NCBI GenBank assembly: GCA_018697195.1
Contig: CM031858.1
Location: forward strand, 127,915,133-127,979,132
DNA: 64,000 bases
Source: Certhia americana
Lineage: Eukaryota; Chordata; Aves; Passeriformes; Certhiidae
Direction of reading: 5' to 3'
A model generated the notes under the pieces. It did not search any database. It saw nothing but the letters and a program-made list of their open reading frames with translations, and had not been told where the DNA came from. A program made the translations under genes and the position numbers. Of this stretch, positions 38,702 through 52,389 are shown piece by piece (the first letter of the stretch is position 1; the number at the start of each line of letters is the position of its first letter).

Positions 38702-38935
38702 TCATAGAATCATAAAAAGCATAGGAATTTTTTAGATCTAGAAAGACCATCAAGTCAAATTGTAAACTTGTACCTGCTTAGTCTATCACTAAGCCATGTC
38801 AGTAAGTGCCACAGCTCATGGATCCAGTGTGTCCCAATCCCTCTGAAGTGCCTGTCAACCATCAAGATCATCAACACTCACACCCAGCTTGGTGTTGTCT
38901 GTAATTCATTATTGTTCTGATCATTAAAGTACCAG
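38702..38935 (-). mobile_element. CR1 LINE 3' fragment with internal deletion
   Basis: Starting from ATAGAATCATA at 38705 (reverse complement of the CR1 3' octamer region), the stretch follows the CR1 3' UTR/ORF2 end through 'aagaccatcaagtcaaattg' and 'ctaagccatgtcagtaagtgccac'. At about 38845-38860 it jumps to 'ccctctgaagtgcctgtcaacc...cccagcttggtgttgtctg', which belongs several hundred bases further 5' in the RT region. The intervening part of ORF2 is missing, so the copy carries an internal deletion. It is non-functional. Confidence 0.7.
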
Positions 38936-41900
38936 AAATCCGCTTTGCTATCTGAATGTGTGTAGTGTTATTTTGAGTTTTAATACCTCACCATTTGTGA
39001 TTTTTTTAATTGGAAATATTTTTTTTTACCAGAAACGGAAGAATTCCTATTCTGTAACATGGCTTACTTCATGGTCAGTCTCCACTCACCACCCCCTTGA
39101 CCTTCCATCCCAAGACTACAGTTGACAAAGATAAGTGATCAGGTCACACTCATACAGCCTTCTTCCTGACTCCCACAGTAGGGAGGGAGGGAAAGAACAA
39201 ATGGACAGAAGAGAAGAAAGGAAGGAAGCAGGCAACCCCCAAAAAAATATCAGGGTTAACTCAGAGCAGTGACATTCACCTATGCTTTCTTAACTCTTGA
39301 ACCAAATACAGTCTTACTCAGTCTAAATTTATAATAAAATTATAAACACAGTAAAATTTCAAATTTATAGCATATTCATCATCATATTTTCTGAAATAAA
39401 TCATTTCCCTTTGGATGAGATCAAGAAGCCCAGCTCTGTTTCCAGTTACAAAGAGTTCAGCAATATTGACCATGAAAGACTGAGCTTGGAAATCTTAATA
39501 GTCTCATACAAAATTATGTTAACCCTAACATCATGAACCTACAAACAACTTTTGAATAAAAGATGAGGGTGTTATTTTAAAGAACTAACAAGCAAGTTTA
39601 TTTCTGATGTGGTTGCTGAGGAAAGAGCTTGACTTTCCTTGCAAATGTGCTAAATATGTTGATATATTGTGAATTTTTTGTTCTGACTTGATTTTTAATT
39701 TGCCAAGGCTGATATGATTTTAGAAATTCTGCAAATTGCCATCAACTTCCAGAAACACCAAGATGATTTAGAAAGACATAGCTGAAAAAAATCCAAAGGG
39801 ACCATGGCCTTAGCTATAGTTTCCCATGGACGTAATCAAGTTTCCTTACAATAACTGGTATTTTAACTGCACCAGTCTCACTGGCCTCTGTACAGCTAAA
39901 TTAATTTTGAATCTTAAATATTAGTTTCATTGTTTATATAACACATGGCAGAAAGGCTAAGCTAGCTGGTGCATTGCCATAGCTCAGTGAATCCTCATGC
40001 TGAGTAAGGAGCTAAGGGCTCCTAAGGACATCGCCAGGACACTGTACATCCATGTCTTTGCTATTTAGTTGTGTTGTCATGGCTATGTTGCTTTCATTTT
40101 TGGGGCTTACATGACCAATGCAGGCTTTGTGTTTTTCATTTTGAATTGCAGCATTAATCGTATTTAATTTGAGCTGCTTTGGAAACAAATATACGTATCT
40201 CTGAATATTGAAATAATAGCCTAAGTAAGCTATCCATTTAAAAACATATGAAGAATCTATACTTTAGATATCTGCACAGTAGATATCAATCCACATTCAG
40301 TGTAAAGTCTACTCATATCTAGTTTGTTTCATAAATGTGCACACCCTTTAATATTTTCATTTGAACTGGTATTGGCAAGGTGACCTTGATCACTTACCCG
40401 ATACAGCAATGTGGCACTGCATCAGCTTACTGAATTTTGCCTGGTCTGAAATCTGGCAACTCCCTTCCTCCATCCCAAGCCATTAAGCTTGCTTTTCCTC
40501 TTCTTTATTTCTATGTCTCATCACAGTGATATGTGGGGAAATGGAATGAATGCACAACTGCAGGTAATGAGCTGGGACTATTGTCTCTTTAATTTAAGCT
40601 TTGATGTTAAAAATCAGTGTAGCAAATTCTACTGGTTTTCACAATTAACCTTCAGCAACTATGGTGTCTATTGTGTTGCTTGGTCATTGAGAGATAATTT
40701 CAGTCTTAAATACATGTGCAATAAACACTAAAGAAACTAAATGACCTTGATGTAGTTAAAGCAAAATACAGAGAAATAAAGGAACAAAGGAATATTGAAA
40801 TGTATTGTCTAATTTATTTTTTAAATAGTCTTGAATGTTTATAATAAATAGGTAGTCATACAGCTGTTGGAAATGAGTTGGAAAAAGAATTCAATATGAA
40901 TTTAATACAGGAGTTTAGTGGAGAATTTATCAGAAACTAATCAGGAAAGGAAGCATCTTTTTGGCTTCCAAGTACAAAAGTGCTTGCCTTATTATGCTAA
41001 CCTGATTCTCCTCAATTGGTTGATTCAGAGTACTTCTGTGAAGGCACTCAAACAATTCAATATGGAACCTGATGCAGTTAATTAAATTTGCCTGCACACA
41101 AGTTTTTATTATAGAAGTGGATACATTTACTGATGTTGAAGTATAGTAGGACACCTTGATGATGATGATGATGATAATGATTGTTGTTATTATTGGATTT
41201 ATTATTTTATGGGGGAAATATTCTGTCAAAATATGTCCAGTAAAGCAATAATGCCTTTTCACTAAAAAAATAAACATGGATTTTGGAAAAGCATACTTCC
41301 AAATAATCTGTAGAAAAGGAGAGCCATCAAAAGTTTTAATAAATTATTTCAATAGATACCTAATAGGCCGTATTGTTTTTGTCATATATGTGAATGTCCT
41401 GTCTTTTTATATACATTATTTTTTAATAAATTATTGATAGTTTATGTCAAATATTATTGAACTGTTGAATAAAATACTAATACCCTAGCTAATTTCTAAC
41501 TAATATCCCATCTGTGTTTTGATATCCAATAGCTATTAATTTCATGGCCACGTATATTATCTAAATTCCCTGAGCTAACATGTCTGCTCTAGAAATCAAG
41601 AATGCCAAGCCTATATTATATTCTTCAAAAGGTACAGCAACCCATCACTGCAGTAGGCAACTTGCCATATATATTAGCAAGACTAGAGTGAAATTCCAGT
41701 AAATGCAGATTAAAGGAAACCACTTTGAAATTGGCTGAGCTGAGCAAAGTAAGGAATTCATGTACCTCCTAATGTTGTAAATCAACTTATGATGTACAGT
41801 CTCTAGCTATTTAATTAACAGCTTCATATTCTGCTTGCAAAAGAAGGGTCACAAGGACAAGATATAGAATGTGCAATAATTTCACTGAGTTCCATATTAC

Positions 41901-42666
41901 TTCTAAGGCCAAAACCATGTTTGTAAAAATAAATATAACTTTTGAGATATAATCAGAAAATATTTTATTTTAGCTTCTTTTCTGTTTACTATTTATTTAA
42001 TTTCCTTACCTCTTTATGTTCGTACCCACTTCTCATATTTCTTCATAGTCTTAGTCCTGTTGTAGCTGATGAGGTCAGCAAGTCTCTGGTTTGATGTACA
42101 AAGTGCAATGAGGCCTGACAGTATTCAAAACGATAGTTTATAAGCTAAAGGCCATCAGTTCTGTAGTAAATAAGTATTTGCAATTGCAGCACATAAATAT
42201 AGATGTTTATTCATGAGAGCTTTATGTACAAACAAGGATATGTTTGCATAGCATCAAATGTGTAATAAATCTTCACAGAAATTTCAGAGGCTATTCTGTA
42301 CCCCAGAAATTAAACTGTACTTCTTCATTCTCCCCAGAAAAGAGTACTCAGAATGAAAGGTTCAGATTGTACATAAAGCAAACCTTTTCAGGTGAATGAC
42401 TTGGGAAAACTTCGACAAGGAATGTTGAGATTGTTTAAAAAAAATGCTGATAAGAAAAACAAAAATGGGGAATAATAATAGGGAATAGTACAGTGCGAAC
42501 ATGCATAGATGGTATTTTGGGGAAATAGAGATCTGTAGATCTGAATCTATCCACCAATCTGAAAGAATGGGCTCTTCACAAGTCTTCTAATAATTAAAAT
42601 ATAAAAGGAAGCATTTTTGGATTTATAAAAAATATTTTCATGTGTTTTTCTCTGCCAGCTGTTTAC
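38936..42666. other. Unique AT-rich noncoding DNA
   Basis: No gene is recognised. A purine-rich tract lies at 39178-39232 and a (GAT)n tract at 41158-41180. The latter creates an Ile-rich minus-strand frame (40930-41277) that is not taken as a gene. The block around 40980-41110 contains TTAATTAAATTTG and other homeodomain-like cores and could be regulatory, on weak evidence. Confidence 0.4.
41158..41180. repeat. (GAT)n microsatellite
   Basis: About seven GAT-type triplets with one GATAAT interruption. The reverse strand reads as an isoleucine run in one frame. Confidence 0.85.
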
Positions 42667-43118
42667 TGTGACCCGAGAATGTAAAGTTTTGTTTCCCCAG
42701 ACAGAGATTTTGAATGAACAGGTCATGAGCCATCTCTTCTTATGTTCTCTTCATAGTTTATTATTTCTTATCAATACATTCTTCTCCTGACCTTCAGAGA
42801 TCTGTGCAGCAGGACACATTCAGGCACTCTCTCTGAATCCCAAATACCAAATGCGAAATTTCACCACCCTCAGGGTGGAGTGGACATTTATACTACAATC
42901 CACATAATCAGTATTTATGATACTTCTCCAATAACTATTATCCACATTAGAAAGTTAGATTCTATTCTAAACCAACCATAACGTGCCACCTCACAGCAGA
43001 ACATGGAGTAGGTGAGGAAGAAGGAGGAAGCCCAAAAGCCACGTGGACCTCTCCATCTTGTCATCACCTGCTTACCATCCTAAAACCCCCATATATCTAA
43101 AATTCTCACCCTGTGACA
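42667..43118 (-). repeat. Probable minus-strand solo LTR (about 450 bp)
   Basis: Read on the minus strand, the stretch starts TGTCACAGGG (43118) and has a TATAAA box at 42892-42887. The polyadenylation signal AATAAA follows about 125 bp downstream at 42763-42758. The candidate 3' end is GGGTCACA at 42667, giving TG...CA ends with near-symmetric termini. The layout fits an ERVK/ERV1-type LTR. No 6-bp target duplication is visible and no internal sequence adjoins, so this remains a probable solo LTR. Confidence 0.45.
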
Positions 43119-46100
43119 AAAATACACATTATACCACTATTTAATACACACTCTTGAAAACTCTGCCTCATTCCAGAGCCTAAAAGCCCTTTTTCCATGA
43201 ATAAAGGTTAAAAACACTGTTTGTCAGAGATCTTAAAATCTCTTAAACATGCAAAGAAATATTTCTCATAATTCCAGACTCCAAACAAAGCATATTTTCT
43301 TCCACATATTTTCTGGGGAAAAAAAGTACAGAAAAAAACCCAAAAAAATTACTTTGTCCTATCTGGAAATGAAGTGGTGCTCTCCCTAAGTTTAAAATGA
43401 AGGACTACTTTATTGTTGCTACTGTTTTAGTATGATTCTAATCAAGAATCTAGATATTAGTTTAAAACAAATAAATAGTACCACCTATTTGACAGATACT
43501 GGTTTTCTAGGAAATACATTCTCATTATTGCTTTTGTATGCTATGATTGTTGACTGCCACATGTAGATGATGATATGGGAAACTAAATCTTCTATAATTC
43601 TAAATTTTCTATAATTCATTATACTGAATTTTTACCTACAATGGAATTACTCTGGATTTTAACTGTTTCATGAAGGTTTTTCTATATACTTAACATGGAT
43701 GTAAAGTTTATATGAATAGATACAAAAATATGGCTTGCTGCTAAGAAGCCATCAGAAGCACACCATCAAGCACCCATAAATTAATATACTGCCCAAATCA
43801 ATGCATGTGGCTGAATACAACTGAATTAATCAATTACTCCCACAAAATAACATTTCTGCTTTAGACATATTCATGTTTCTTTTTATTATTTCCTATTTTG
43901 TCTCAGTATTCTGTAAGACATGCTTCCTGGCAGTACTGTTATCAAAATTTTAAATTCAAACACATTTTGAGGAACATTCAAAAAAATCTAAGTTTATCTA
44001 GCAAGTCTGAACATTCAGTTTGCTGATTTTTTATGGCCATTCAGTTACCTGACATAAAGGAGAAGCAAATGATCCACTGAGCATAATCAAGACTGCTTAC
44101 TATCAAATACTGACTTCTAGGAAATTTCTTAGGATTACTCTACAACTTTAGAATTATTTATAGGGCTTTTCCTTACAAAATCTCTTTTTTTTTCTCCTCA
44201 GTGTTTTAAGAATATGTATTTTAAAAAATATGTGGACAATTCTATGAGAAAATTATTTAAAATGCAAAAATAATTTTCTGTTATTTGAAAAAATAATTTC
44301 TGTATCAAATTCCTAGTCTTTAAACCAAAGCTAGACATGAACTTTCTGATTTTTATTGTTACTACTATTGGCAACTAGGGCAACTTGCTTAAGAATGAAC
44401 TGAACATTGATAAGGCATTAGTGATGAAACAAGGAATTTCTGAATGTTCTCAAAAGCTTGTGGGAAATTACATCCAAGTGTCCTAAAATCTTCACACTAT
44501 CTGTGCCTGGATTTGGTATTTGTTGACACTCTGATTGTGACAGTCAGGGTTCACAGTAAAGTTCAGTGTAGCTGGAAATAATAACTTGAAAAGAAAGCTA
44601 ACACAGGAGGAATATCTAGATACTTGTCTGCTGGCTCACTTTCCAAATCAGTAGCAACTTCTCTAATATGATTTGATTTCATCCCTTGGTGTATAAAAAG
44701 TTTGTTCTCTTTGACCACCCATGATAGATATGAGGGAATATCAGTGTCCCATTACATCTAGTTGTGTATTGAAAAAATACCCATTTCAGCAGGGGAAATG
44801 AATAGATCAAGGCCAATCACTTTTTCATGCTCTGATTGATGGAACATGTTGAAAGAACATAGGCCTCTTCTTCCCTGTAGAATATGAATGTATGGACATC
44901 TCCTTCCACTCTTCAGAAAGTCATTCTCTTTTTAAAGAGTATGTTAGTATATGACTAAGACTTAATAAAAACAGATATAATGCCAGAAAGACAAAAGACT
45001 TTGGTTCACTGACTTTTTTTTCTTTTTTTCTTTTAATATAAATTATATTAAGCTGCAGAGATTGGAAGGCAGAGAATAAAGAATTTTCTGTTGGAAGTGT
45101 GCCAGAAATCCTGTGTGTTTATCACTATATTTTAGCATGTCTGTTGGTGCATATATATTCTAAACTGTCCCTAAGATTTACACAAGTTCTAAAGTAAAAA
45201 AGTCTGCAATAAATGCAAGCCAGTTGCTACCACCCCCCCCCACACACCCAATTATGTCCCAGTACAGCTATAATAAAGATAAAGATGACAACAACTAGGT
45301 ATATTTCTAAGTGCTACTGGAAACTGGCTCCCATGTGACAACACTAATTAAAGAAAACCAGAATTTTAAAGAATCTGTCAGAAAGTAAAGCAGAGATTTT
45401 TCTGATCTAGAAAAGATCTTAGCTAGTAGTTTTACAATTCCAGGCATTTATATTAAATTTATAAGACCAGCATTCATGTCACATTATGTCATTCATGTCA
45501 ATATTATTCAAGATAACAATTAAGAACAATTATGTACCACATTTCTGTGGGCTTATGGGCATGAACTTGAGTTTACCAAAATCTATTAGTTTTCTAACAA
45601 TCAGATCATTGACATACTAAGAATGATCAGTCTTCCTACGTATGCTTATCTGTACTGTTTTGTACCTATTTGTACTTACTTGTCTATTGATATATGTTAA
45701 CAAAAAACAAACCAAAAACCACTAAAATAAACAGGTTAAGGAAATTTCCAGTCTTCAGAATAATATTTCTCTGTCATGAATTATCCCTGTGGTTATAGCA
45801 TGTGGTAAGAAAACTACCTTTTCTTTTATTGATACAATTTTCTACTCTTGTAAGTTGAAGTGAACTGCTTTATGCAGTTTGTTGTGTTTATTGCTCGTGA
45901 CCACTGAGCAAGTTTCCCAGGAACTTACTGGTATTGGTGTCATTATGATATCTGTTTCCATTGCAATTTCAGTTACGATATGGCTCCCAACATCCTCATG
46001 ACCAGTATCACTTCCAGTATGCACTCTATTAAGCATGTTCTTCAGTGATCTTCATTCTGTTATTTCTAATTTGAAGCCTTCAAATAGATGACATTCTAGA

Positions 46101-47038
46101 TTCATATGCAGCACAGAAAACACTACAAATTCACAGGTTACAGATTTACTCTGTGATGGTTATAGCACTTTAATCCCATCTAGGAATTATAGCAGACTGA
46201 ATATTTAACAGGGAAGTTAGTCTGCATGCTGGAATGTACATGCTGACCTACTTCAAAGACAGTAACTTTACCCTCTCAAACATAAGCAAACATAAATCAT
46301 GAGATAGTTAAATGACAGAATTTGTTTTCTGAGTCAGAAATTATTGGGCCACTCCGGACATTTTAAAACACAGTTTCTGAGTGCAAAGATAGAGAAACTC
46401 AAGTACTGCTCAGAAATGTTTTATGGTAATTATAGTTTTTGTTGGCTGTGTACCTTGACCTCACTGACCATAATTACTTAAATTTCCCTAGAAAGGATCA
46501 TAATGGCTATCTGAGGAAAAAGAAAACCACAGGAGATGAAATGCGGAGTTCATCAAAATTAGCAAGAAAATTCTGTGTGATACGTACTTCTATTTGCGCT
46601 GCATAAGTATGCATAAGTAGTGAGTACATTATTCTTATGTAAAAATTTCAAGAACCGAAAGAAATAACTATGTACGTTTGATTGCTTTTGAACATAGTTT
46701 TTATACTTTTCTTTCAGATAGCCAAGCTGACTATCTGAAAAGCTTCCCTCAAGCTCTTTAATTTTCTCAGGAAAAATATTTATCCCAATACCCAGAAATT
46801 GCTGCAATGAAAAAGTTTGATTTCTCACTCCATCAGAATTCATTGAAGAAAGTTCCTCCTCACAGAGAAATTGTAGAAGTAGATAGGAATTGCATTTAAG
46901 CATTTAATCCTGCTGCACCCTTTAATTTAAAGTGCTGGCATATCTTTTCCCAAGGTACTTTGGCTTCTTTTTCTGTCATGTCTTAGACTTGACATACCAT
47001 CTGACATTGATCATCATCCAAACTAAAATATGAGCATC

Positions 47039-47058
47039 ATATATATATATATATATAT
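47039..47058. repeat. (AT)n microsatellite
   Basis: An uninterrupted AT dinucleotide tract of about ten units. Confidence 0.9.
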
Positions 47059-49159
47059 CATATAAAAGAAGGTAAAGAAAGAAAATTGGCTAATGCCAAA
47101 GGACACTTTTTGTTTCAACATATTTTTATTTTCAGATCTCTTCATTTTTCATTAAGATACCTCCAGATTTATGTGTCTGTGTATATGTTTCTTAAAGATT
47201 AAGTAGACTTTGCTGAACAGACTCCTCCTGTGAATCGTCTCCAACTCAAAAACATTTTATTTATGGAATACAAGACAACTCACATACACAGTACTGAATG
47301 CTGGAAAAGCTTCTAATTCACATGCAGGTGCTCTAGACCAACAATGTATTTTGGCTTCTAACAAGGGCACTTGTTATTTTAGAATACTAAAATACAGCCT
47401 TGACATTGCTTAGAGAGTTTGATAAAAAGTGTGGGAATTTTTGTTATACTGTTCTTGCATTACCTATGTTACAGCAACATCTGTGAAAACACAGTATAAA
47501 AGACACAGAAAAATATCAAAAACAATGAGCATAAAATGAATGGTTTCTTCAGAACAAGTGACCCTTGGGGAATGGTAGAGAAGAAAAAACAATTTTTCAG
47601 ACTAAGACCTGTTGCAATTTTGTGTATGAGCACCAAGATCTGGGAGACTGTCTGATGCACCTTCTGAATGAGTTCCCAACACGTCACCCACACTAGTGAT
47701 AGACCTTCTTTCCACTTTTCTTTAGATTCTTCATCTTTTCACCCATAATTCAAAGTTATGTGCTATCTGAAACAAACTGTGTATACTAACAGAGGAAAAA
47801 GTACACCATGAGTGTGAAGACAAACTGTAGCAGGGATGGGGGTTAAAGTCATTCAGATGAGGCCTCTCATTTAGGTCCTGCTGAAGAAGGAATCTATTAC
47901 AAACCTTCTCAAAACAGTTTCCATATGCAAGCAACCTACATGCAGAGGCAGCTGGTCAAAAGTGCTATTATCTTTAATGGAAGTTTCTTCAAACAGTTTG
48001 GAAGGATTTCTGTGCCTGTTCCTATGCCAGCAAGGTAGATCTCCCTGATCCTCAGTCAAAGTGTCATGGTAGTTATAAATAAGACTAAATTCTGTTTTCT
48101 CCTCAAACTGTATGGTTGTGTCTCAACTGTCTGGTGCTGAGCTACACCTGTGATGTGCACTCCTCAAGTTGTGCCTTCCTGTGGTTTGGCACTGGCTGGC
48201 ACCAGTGAAGACTGGAGTGGGTTTCCAGTTCAGCAGCTTGTGAGCTGTGACCATGACCTTCTCTCTTAAACAGTATAGACTCTGCCTCTTTGCCAGCTTT
48301 TTTTTTTTTTTTTCAAAAAACAACCTGTCGGAAAAAATTCATTTGTCTTCTTTGTTCAGCATGTTCAAGAGTGATCCTCTGATTCCCATCCTTAGCTAAA
48401 TCAGTCTTGTAATTTGGTCAAGACTGGAAAAAGATATTCTCCAACCAGGAAGGTCAGGCCATTATCTCTTAATGAACACTTGCCTTTTTATTTATGGGCA
48501 CCACTGGGTTGCCTTCTTTCCATTTCCTAAACAGCTCTGTTATTGAATCTAACTAACAAATACATGAAGAACCCATTTCAGTGGTCCTATGTGTTCAATG
48601 CCACATTTGTGGCCTTAAATCATATCTGAGTTACCAATGCTTTGCTACTCTTGCCATTGTTTCTAGCATTGGAAGGAAGGCACTTTCATTATACTTAACA
48701 CAACATTTAAATGAAATGTCCTCCCTTTGCAGCACTCAGGAGTGTTTAAATAATAATAATAAAAATTAAACTATTTAGTATATGAGTATCAGATATGAGG
48801 TATGATTAGTCCCATGAAGTCTAGAAATAAAAATGGAATCACAACAGGGAGACCAAACTTAGGCTGAAATTTCCAGTGTGTTTGGGACAAACCCTTTGTC
48901 CCAAAGATACAATGCATGCAGGAATGAGCTGATTCTTTTCCTTGTTTTTCATGGCTTTCCCTTTTTGGAGGAAGGAAGGGAAACTTTTGTTAACACATTC
49001 TTTATTTAGTCAGTTACGTATTTTCAATGAAGACATTTGTCAGAATAATTGCCTAAGCAGAAGATTCCAGATCATTAAGTATTTAGAATACCTGTGTTGT
49101 ACCATATGTTTTAAATAGGATATGATTCTCACCAGTATACATCTTTACCAGATTAGTGG

Positions 49160-49208
49160 AGATAATTTTTTCTCATTGAAAGGAGACATTTTTTTTTCTC
49201 ATTGAAAG
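49160..49208. repeat. Local tandem duplication (about 24-bp unit)
   Basis: Two adjacent copies end in the same TTTTTCTCATTGAAAGG, at 49166-49183 and 49192-49208. The similarity is high, so the duplication may be recent or polymorphic. Confidence 0.7.
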
Positions 49209-49900
49209 GGATTCCAGAATAGCAGTGGTCAGGTTATTGTGATTTATCTAGAACCTCTGAAAAAAATCAGTGAATTTAAAATCAAATGCTTATGCTACTG
49301 CAGTAAAACTGACAGAACTGCAGCATTAGTAACTGCAGTTAATATATAATTTTCATTCCCATGAAGAAAATGAGAGTTTGAAAGAGACTAGGTCTGTTAG
49401 TCTTTAAAAAAAGCTCAATCATAAACATGTTAAAAGTAACTTTCAGCTTGAGCAAACAACAGAACTCACTTTGACTACAATTTCCAAAACATATTGATTA
49501 AAAAAATGGCCATGATTGGAATATATTTTGGGAATGGAATGGCTGCAAAGTGTGACAGCAGCAATACTGGTTTCTTTATCTTATACACAAAAAGTTCCAT
49601 GACAATCATCTGTTAGTTCAGCAGATACTATCTAAAATGTAATCATTTTCTTGTGATGCAATTTTATCTTTTCCTTCAGGGTTTCAGAGAATGGAGCTAA
49701 TAAATTCTAAAAGCTGGTGTAAGGTTACAGTTCTCTAAGTGAAAAACAAAATTGTATAAAATTATATTATGAAGTCTAAGATTCATCTTAGAATCCTTAT
49801 ATCTAGTATTAACAAAGTCACTGTTGATTTACAAAAGAGAAGAGATATTAACAATAGATTTGCACACAAATTTGCAACCACAAACATCTTCCAAAAAAGT

Positions 49901-50136
49901 ACAGGATGGCTGAGATTGGAAGGGACCACTGAAAGTTGTCTGGTCCAAACTCCTTGGTCAAGCAGTGCCATTAGCTGGTTGTCCAGGGCAGTATTCAAAT
50001 GGCTTTTAAGTGTTCCCAGGGATAGAGACTATGCAACTTATCCTGGGCAACCTGTGCCAGTTTGTGATCCTCCTCAGAGCGAAAAATTGTTTTCTTGTGT
50101 TCAAAGGGAACCTGCTATGTTTCAGTTTATTGCCCT
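49901..50136 (-). mobile_element. CR1 LINE 3' fragment
   Basis: On the minus strand this covers the 3' end of CR1 ORF2 and its UTR. Landmarks in order from the left are 'caggatggctgagattggaagggacc', 'tggtccaaactccttggtcaagcag', 'gggatagagactatgcaact' and 'gggcaacctgtgccag' (each recognisable in broken form). The terminal octamers are missing and the 5' end is cut near 50136. Overlapping frames on both strands (49769-50149 plus, 49783-49998 minus) are by-products of this element. Confidence 0.8.
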
Positions 50137-50810
50137 ATTTTTACATTAGAGAAATTACTTTTGAAAGAAATACGGTGTATATCAGATAGATCATGCCAAA
50201 AAAAAGCAGAAGGACCTTAACTATATTAGATGACTTGTGGTCAGCAGAAAAATTACCAGAGAAAAAGGCCACTGGCCTCTGCTACTGATATGATAACCTC
50301 CACCTTGTTTAAAATACTTTTCCCTTAGTCATAGAAATTAATATTATTCTGTCTCAGGGTTACCAAAAAGCTACCAATTTTGTGAAACTATGTGTTAAAT
50401 AATTCAATAATAACCTTTTCTCTGACCCTTAAATATAATTATCAATAAACATGGAAATTCTTTTTTGTACAAAGACAGTTGGGAGTTCTTATTTCAAAAC
50501 ATATATCACTGTGATAGTTCCTCTGACAACCAGCAAGCTCTGAAAACAATGGGCTTCAAGGTCTGTTGCACATCATACCTTCTAATTACAAAGCTGCTAA
50601 AATTTCAGGCCTTAATTTCTAAAGGAGGTCAGTATACTCAACTCTTCTGCTTTGTGCTTTTATTCTCAGAGGTCAGTTTTCTAGCAGAGGTCAACTTCAT
50701 TAAGAATCTAGGTAAAGAAATGGTTTTATTTCACAAACATACTCTTTCGACTTTTCTGTTCCTAGTTTTCTTTTATAGAAAGGATGGGAAAGTACTACTC
50801 TTCCTTGAGA

Positions 50811-50849
50811 AAAAACAAACAAACAAAAAAACCAACAAACAAACAACAA

Positions 50850-50882
<33 letters not shown>

Positions 50883-50938
50883 GAAAAAACACCAAAAAAA
50901 CCAAAAACCCCACAAAACAAAACACAAAACAAAACAAA
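50811..50938. repeat. A/C-rich low-complexity tract with A31 run
   Basis: CAAA-type units surround an uninterrupted run of about 31 A at 50851-50881. The length of the homopolymer is prone to sequencing and assembly error. It could be the tail of a retroposed sequence on the plus strand, but the sequence to its left is not recognisable as a retrocopy. Confidence 0.9.
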
Positions 50939-52389
50939 CTCATTTCAATTTCCAAAAAATTTTACTCTAGTGAAAATCTGTAAAATACTAAATTCATATG
51001 CACAAAATCTAGTGCAGCAGTGGTGATCTAACTTGATGCAAATAGAAAATCCTTCTTTGTATATTCCCACCACTGATTATGGAAAAGGATGAAACCTTCA
51101 AAAATAGAGTTTTATGCTACTAAACAATTTGACAAAGGTAACTGATCATTCCTGGAGTCTATAAAATAATATTGAAGCACATTATATTATTCTTAGGCTC
51201 AATCAGCAGGTGCAATTGAATTCAAATGACTGCTTATTTGCAATATGTGAATGTGCCTGAGATTCTGGAGTTTAAACTTGCTTATTTTACAGAACCACAA
51301 TGGAGTTTTACATTGGACTTGTCCATTACGAGGTTTGGTATATATTAATCAAACTATTTTATGGACTAAATGAATCTGAACACAGCAATTCCACTTGTGG
51401 AATGTATCATGGATTTATCCCTCTAAATCCATGTGGACTCATTCAGACCAGTGCAGAGCAGTCAAAATAAAGCTTTAATAATTTAAAGTCAAAATAAAAT
51501 GTGTGTGAAGAATTCTTTTTTCTCTACTCAGTCAAGAACATTTGGTGTTCTCATGCAATTTTATCTGGTCTCTGGAAAGAAATGCCTCTGTCACTAACTT
51601 TTCAAGCTGAACTGTCTGGAAATGTCTGACACCCCTTCTATTTACTTCTAGCCTCAGAAAATCAGTTGACTTGTGAAAAATGAGTAGTCTGAATACAGTG
51701 AACACTGAAAGAGAGCCACGTTACTTTGAGAGGAGAGATTTTGTTTCTACATCTTTTCCTCTTGTTTTTGTCCAAAAGAAAAATGTAAATGGTTATGGTG
51801 TACAGGCAGAGTGGAAAGTAGTGACCAGAATTAGGAGTTAAATTAATGGAATATCCATTTGTATAAAGCAAATTTCTCTTGTAAAACAAGAGAATGAACA
51901 TGAACAAGTATAAACATTTCATGTGTGATTCTTATATAAAGGAACTCTTTGTATATAATATTTATTTCATAAGCAAAATATGAAAGTATTCTATAAATAC
52001 TTCAGCACAATCCTAAATAGAAGAACACTAAGCACATTTCTCTGAGAATACACAGACAGATTGTATGTGACATTGCTTAGAATGAGAAAGGCACTTTTCC
52101 ATTATAAAGGACTTGAGAATGTAGGTCAGTTCCAGTCTGTATCAATGTGAATTGCATGACTTCAGATGGCAGACAGAAAGGTGACAGGTAATTCAGTAAA
52201 ACTAGATTTTATCATTTCTAAATCAGTAATCTCACTCCTCATTGACAGACAGTGGAAAATGTGGACCTCTGAATCTACACTGTCCAATCCACTTTGCAAC
52301 ATGAAGTGTTAGAGTGGCTGGGGTAGACTAAATATCAGAGAATCAGGGGTTAAAGAAGATGACAGTAACAGACAGACTAAAGGAGCTGC

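Larger units (their letters stand above)
43119..49900. other. Unique AT-rich noncoding DNA
   Basis: No gene is recognised. Simple repeats are a short C-run at 45233-45241, (AT)n at 47039-47058 and a T16 run at 48298-48313. Next to the T-run, 48110-48300 is GC-richer than its surroundings and could be an unrecognised old repeat. A local duplication of a roughly 24-bp unit lies at 49160-49208. A minus-strand frame of 114 codons (46559-46903) is unrecognised and has no splice-site support. Confidence 0.4.

Noticed and set aside
40930..41277. 115-codon minus-strand frame with Ile run
   Set aside because: The Ile run is the (GAT)n microsatellite. No homology was recognised.
49769..50149. 126-codon plus-strand frame
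   Set aside because: It is mostly antisense CR1 sequence.
50700..50955. Phe/Val-rich minus-strand frames
   Set aside because: They are antisense to the A-rich tract; low-complexity artefact.
50465..50983. 172-codon plus-strand frame
   Set aside because: A third of it is the A-rich tract read as Lys/Asn/Thr. The rest has no recognisable domain.
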